This document shows, one piece after another, positions 4,916 to 5,593 of a stretch of 5,593 nt of DNA. The stretch is from contig DOUE01000009.1 of assembly GCA_003520745.1 (NCBI GenBank), forward strand, positions 144,218 through 149,810, in the 5' to 3' direction. Both the position numbers and the translations under genes were made by a program. The notes beneath the pieces are model-generated. The model ran no database searches and was not told the origin of the DNA. It was given only the letters and a program-made list of their open reading frames with translations. Origin of the DNA: Erysipelotrichaceae bacterium (GTDB lineage: Bacteria > Bacillota_I > Bacilli_A > Erysipelotrichales > Erysipelotrichaceae). How positions within the stretch are numbered: position 1 is the stretch's first letter; the number at the start of each line of letters is the position of its first letter.

Positions 4916-5593
4916 GCGATCTGCATGAACTGAAGTTTCTACAGGACCAGATCCAAGAACTGAAGGATCAAGGGGTCTATCGGAAAATCCCGGTCGTCGA
5001 AACCGCCAACGAAGCGGAAATCGTCGTGAACGGGAAAAAGGTGATCAACCTTTCCTCGAATAATTATCTGGGGTTCGCGAATCATCCGAGATTGAAGAAA
5101 GCGGCGATCGAAGCGATCGAGAAATACGGGATCGGGGCCGGCGCGGTCAAGACCATCGTCGGCAACAACACCTTGCATGAACAACTCGAAGCGGACCTGG
5201 CGAAATTCAAACGCGAGGAAGCGGTCATGCTTTTCCAATCCGGATTCAATTGCAACGCCGGGGTCATCCAGGCCATCACCGGTGCCGGCGATCTGATCGT
5301 CTCCGATGAATTGAACCATGCTTCCATCATCGACGGCACGCGCTTATCCAAAGCGGACCGGGCGGTATTCAAGCATAGCGACATGGCCGATTTACGTAAG
5401 GTATTGATCGAAAAAAGATCGAACTATCATCAAGTCCTGATCATCACCGATGGTGTCTTCTCGATGGACGGCGATTTGGCGAAACTTCCTGAGATCGTCG
5501 ATCTGGCGGAGGAATTCGAGTGTCTGACCTATGTGGACGATGCGCACGGCTCGGGGGTATTGGGGGAGAACGGACGGGGGACCGTCGACCATT
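4912..5593 (+). CDS. kbl: Glycine C-acetyltransferase (2-amino-3-ketobutyrate CoA ligase), 5' part
   Basis: The first 227 codons of a PLP-dependent enzyme; the frame runs off the right edge and the family is about 395 residues. Kbl takes the product of Tdh plus CoA and yields glycine and acetyl-CoA; coupling matters because 2-amino-3-ketobutyrate decays to aminoacetone. Motifs of the alpha-oxoamine synthase family are present: NLSSNNYLGF (46-55), GIGAGAVKTIVGN (73-85, where relatives often have Arg for K80), SDELNHASIIDG (131-142, H136 expected to stack on PLP), DGVFSMDGD (180-188), and VDDAHGSGVLGENGRG (208-223, D209 and H212 at the cofactor). The PLP-binding lysine lies beyond the window. 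BioF is a close relative, but the overlap with tdh decides for Kbl. The ATG shares bases with the tdh TGA (ATGA, 4912-4915), and AAGGAGG (4901-4907) is four bases upstream, so translation is probably coupled. Confidence 0.95.
   Translation, partial: MSDLHELKFLQDQIQELKDQGVYRKIPVVETANEAEIVVNGKKVINLSSNNYLGFANHPRLKKAAIEAIEKYGIGAGAVKTIVGNNTLHEQLEADLAKFKREEAVMLFQSGFNCNAGVIQAITGAGDLIVSDELNHASIIDGTRLSKADRAVFKHSDMADLRKVLIEKRSNYHQVLIITDGVFSMDGDLAKLPEIVDLAEEFECLTYVDDAHGSGVLGENGRGTVDH

Noticed and set aside
1..5593. CRISPR array, tRNA or rRNA genes, insertion sequence ends, phage attachment sites
   Set aside because: No regularly spaced repeats, no cloverleaf-like segment, no transposase or integrase frame and no terminal inverted repeats with target duplications were seen.

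Overview
The window reads as a chromosomal segment of a bacterium, most likely a member of the Bacillota (Firmicutes) or a close relative with moderate GC content. The reasons are strong AGGAGG-type ribosome binding sites before most genes, compact hairpin-plus-T-run terminators, sigma-A-like promoters, an ascorbate-family PTS, and a Tdh-Kbl pair whose visible Kbl motifs (e.g. VDDAHGSGVLG) look Bacillus-like. UGA is a normal stop codon here (tdh ends with it), which argues against the Mollicutes that read it as Trp. No taxon can be fixed from the sequence alone.

Layout. 1-837: the 3' end of an ascorbate-type PTS EIIC gene (ulaA-like), then the complete EIIB gene (ulaB-like) and a strong terminator; this is the tail of a sugar-acid uptake operon that enters from the left. 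838-2263: a monocistronic rmuC gene with its own promoter and a terminator folded around its stop codon. 2264-3129: a monocistronic TIM-barrel protein of the sugar phosphate isomerase/epimerase-endonuclease IV superfamily with its own promoter and terminator. 3140-3520: a small minus-strand gene of unknown function, convergent with the TIM-barrel gene, with its own terminator and a good extended -10 promoter. 3459-3856: a divergent intergenic region of about 400 bp, rich in palindromes and repeats. 3857-5593: tdh and the first 227 codons of kbl, overlapping by four bases and leaving the window on the right.

How the genes work together. Tdh oxidises L-threonine to 2-amino-3-ketobutyrate and Kbl splits that unstable intermediate with CoA into glycine and acetyl-CoA, so the right-hand operon is a threonine catabolism module. 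The left-hand operon brings in and phosphorylates L-ascorbate or a related sugar acid. The TIM-barrel gene could be a sugar-phosphate enzyme, but its ligand pattern also resembles endonuclease IV. RmuC is a housekeeping protein that limits some DNA rearrangements. These units look independently transcribed rather than one pathway.

I do not see a clear undescribed system. The least explained parts are the intergenic block upstream of tdh (a cre-like site, a 27-bp near-palindrome, a 12-bp palindrome, a two-turn direct repeat, and an unassigned structured stretch) and the small unrecognised gene with a possible leader attenuator.
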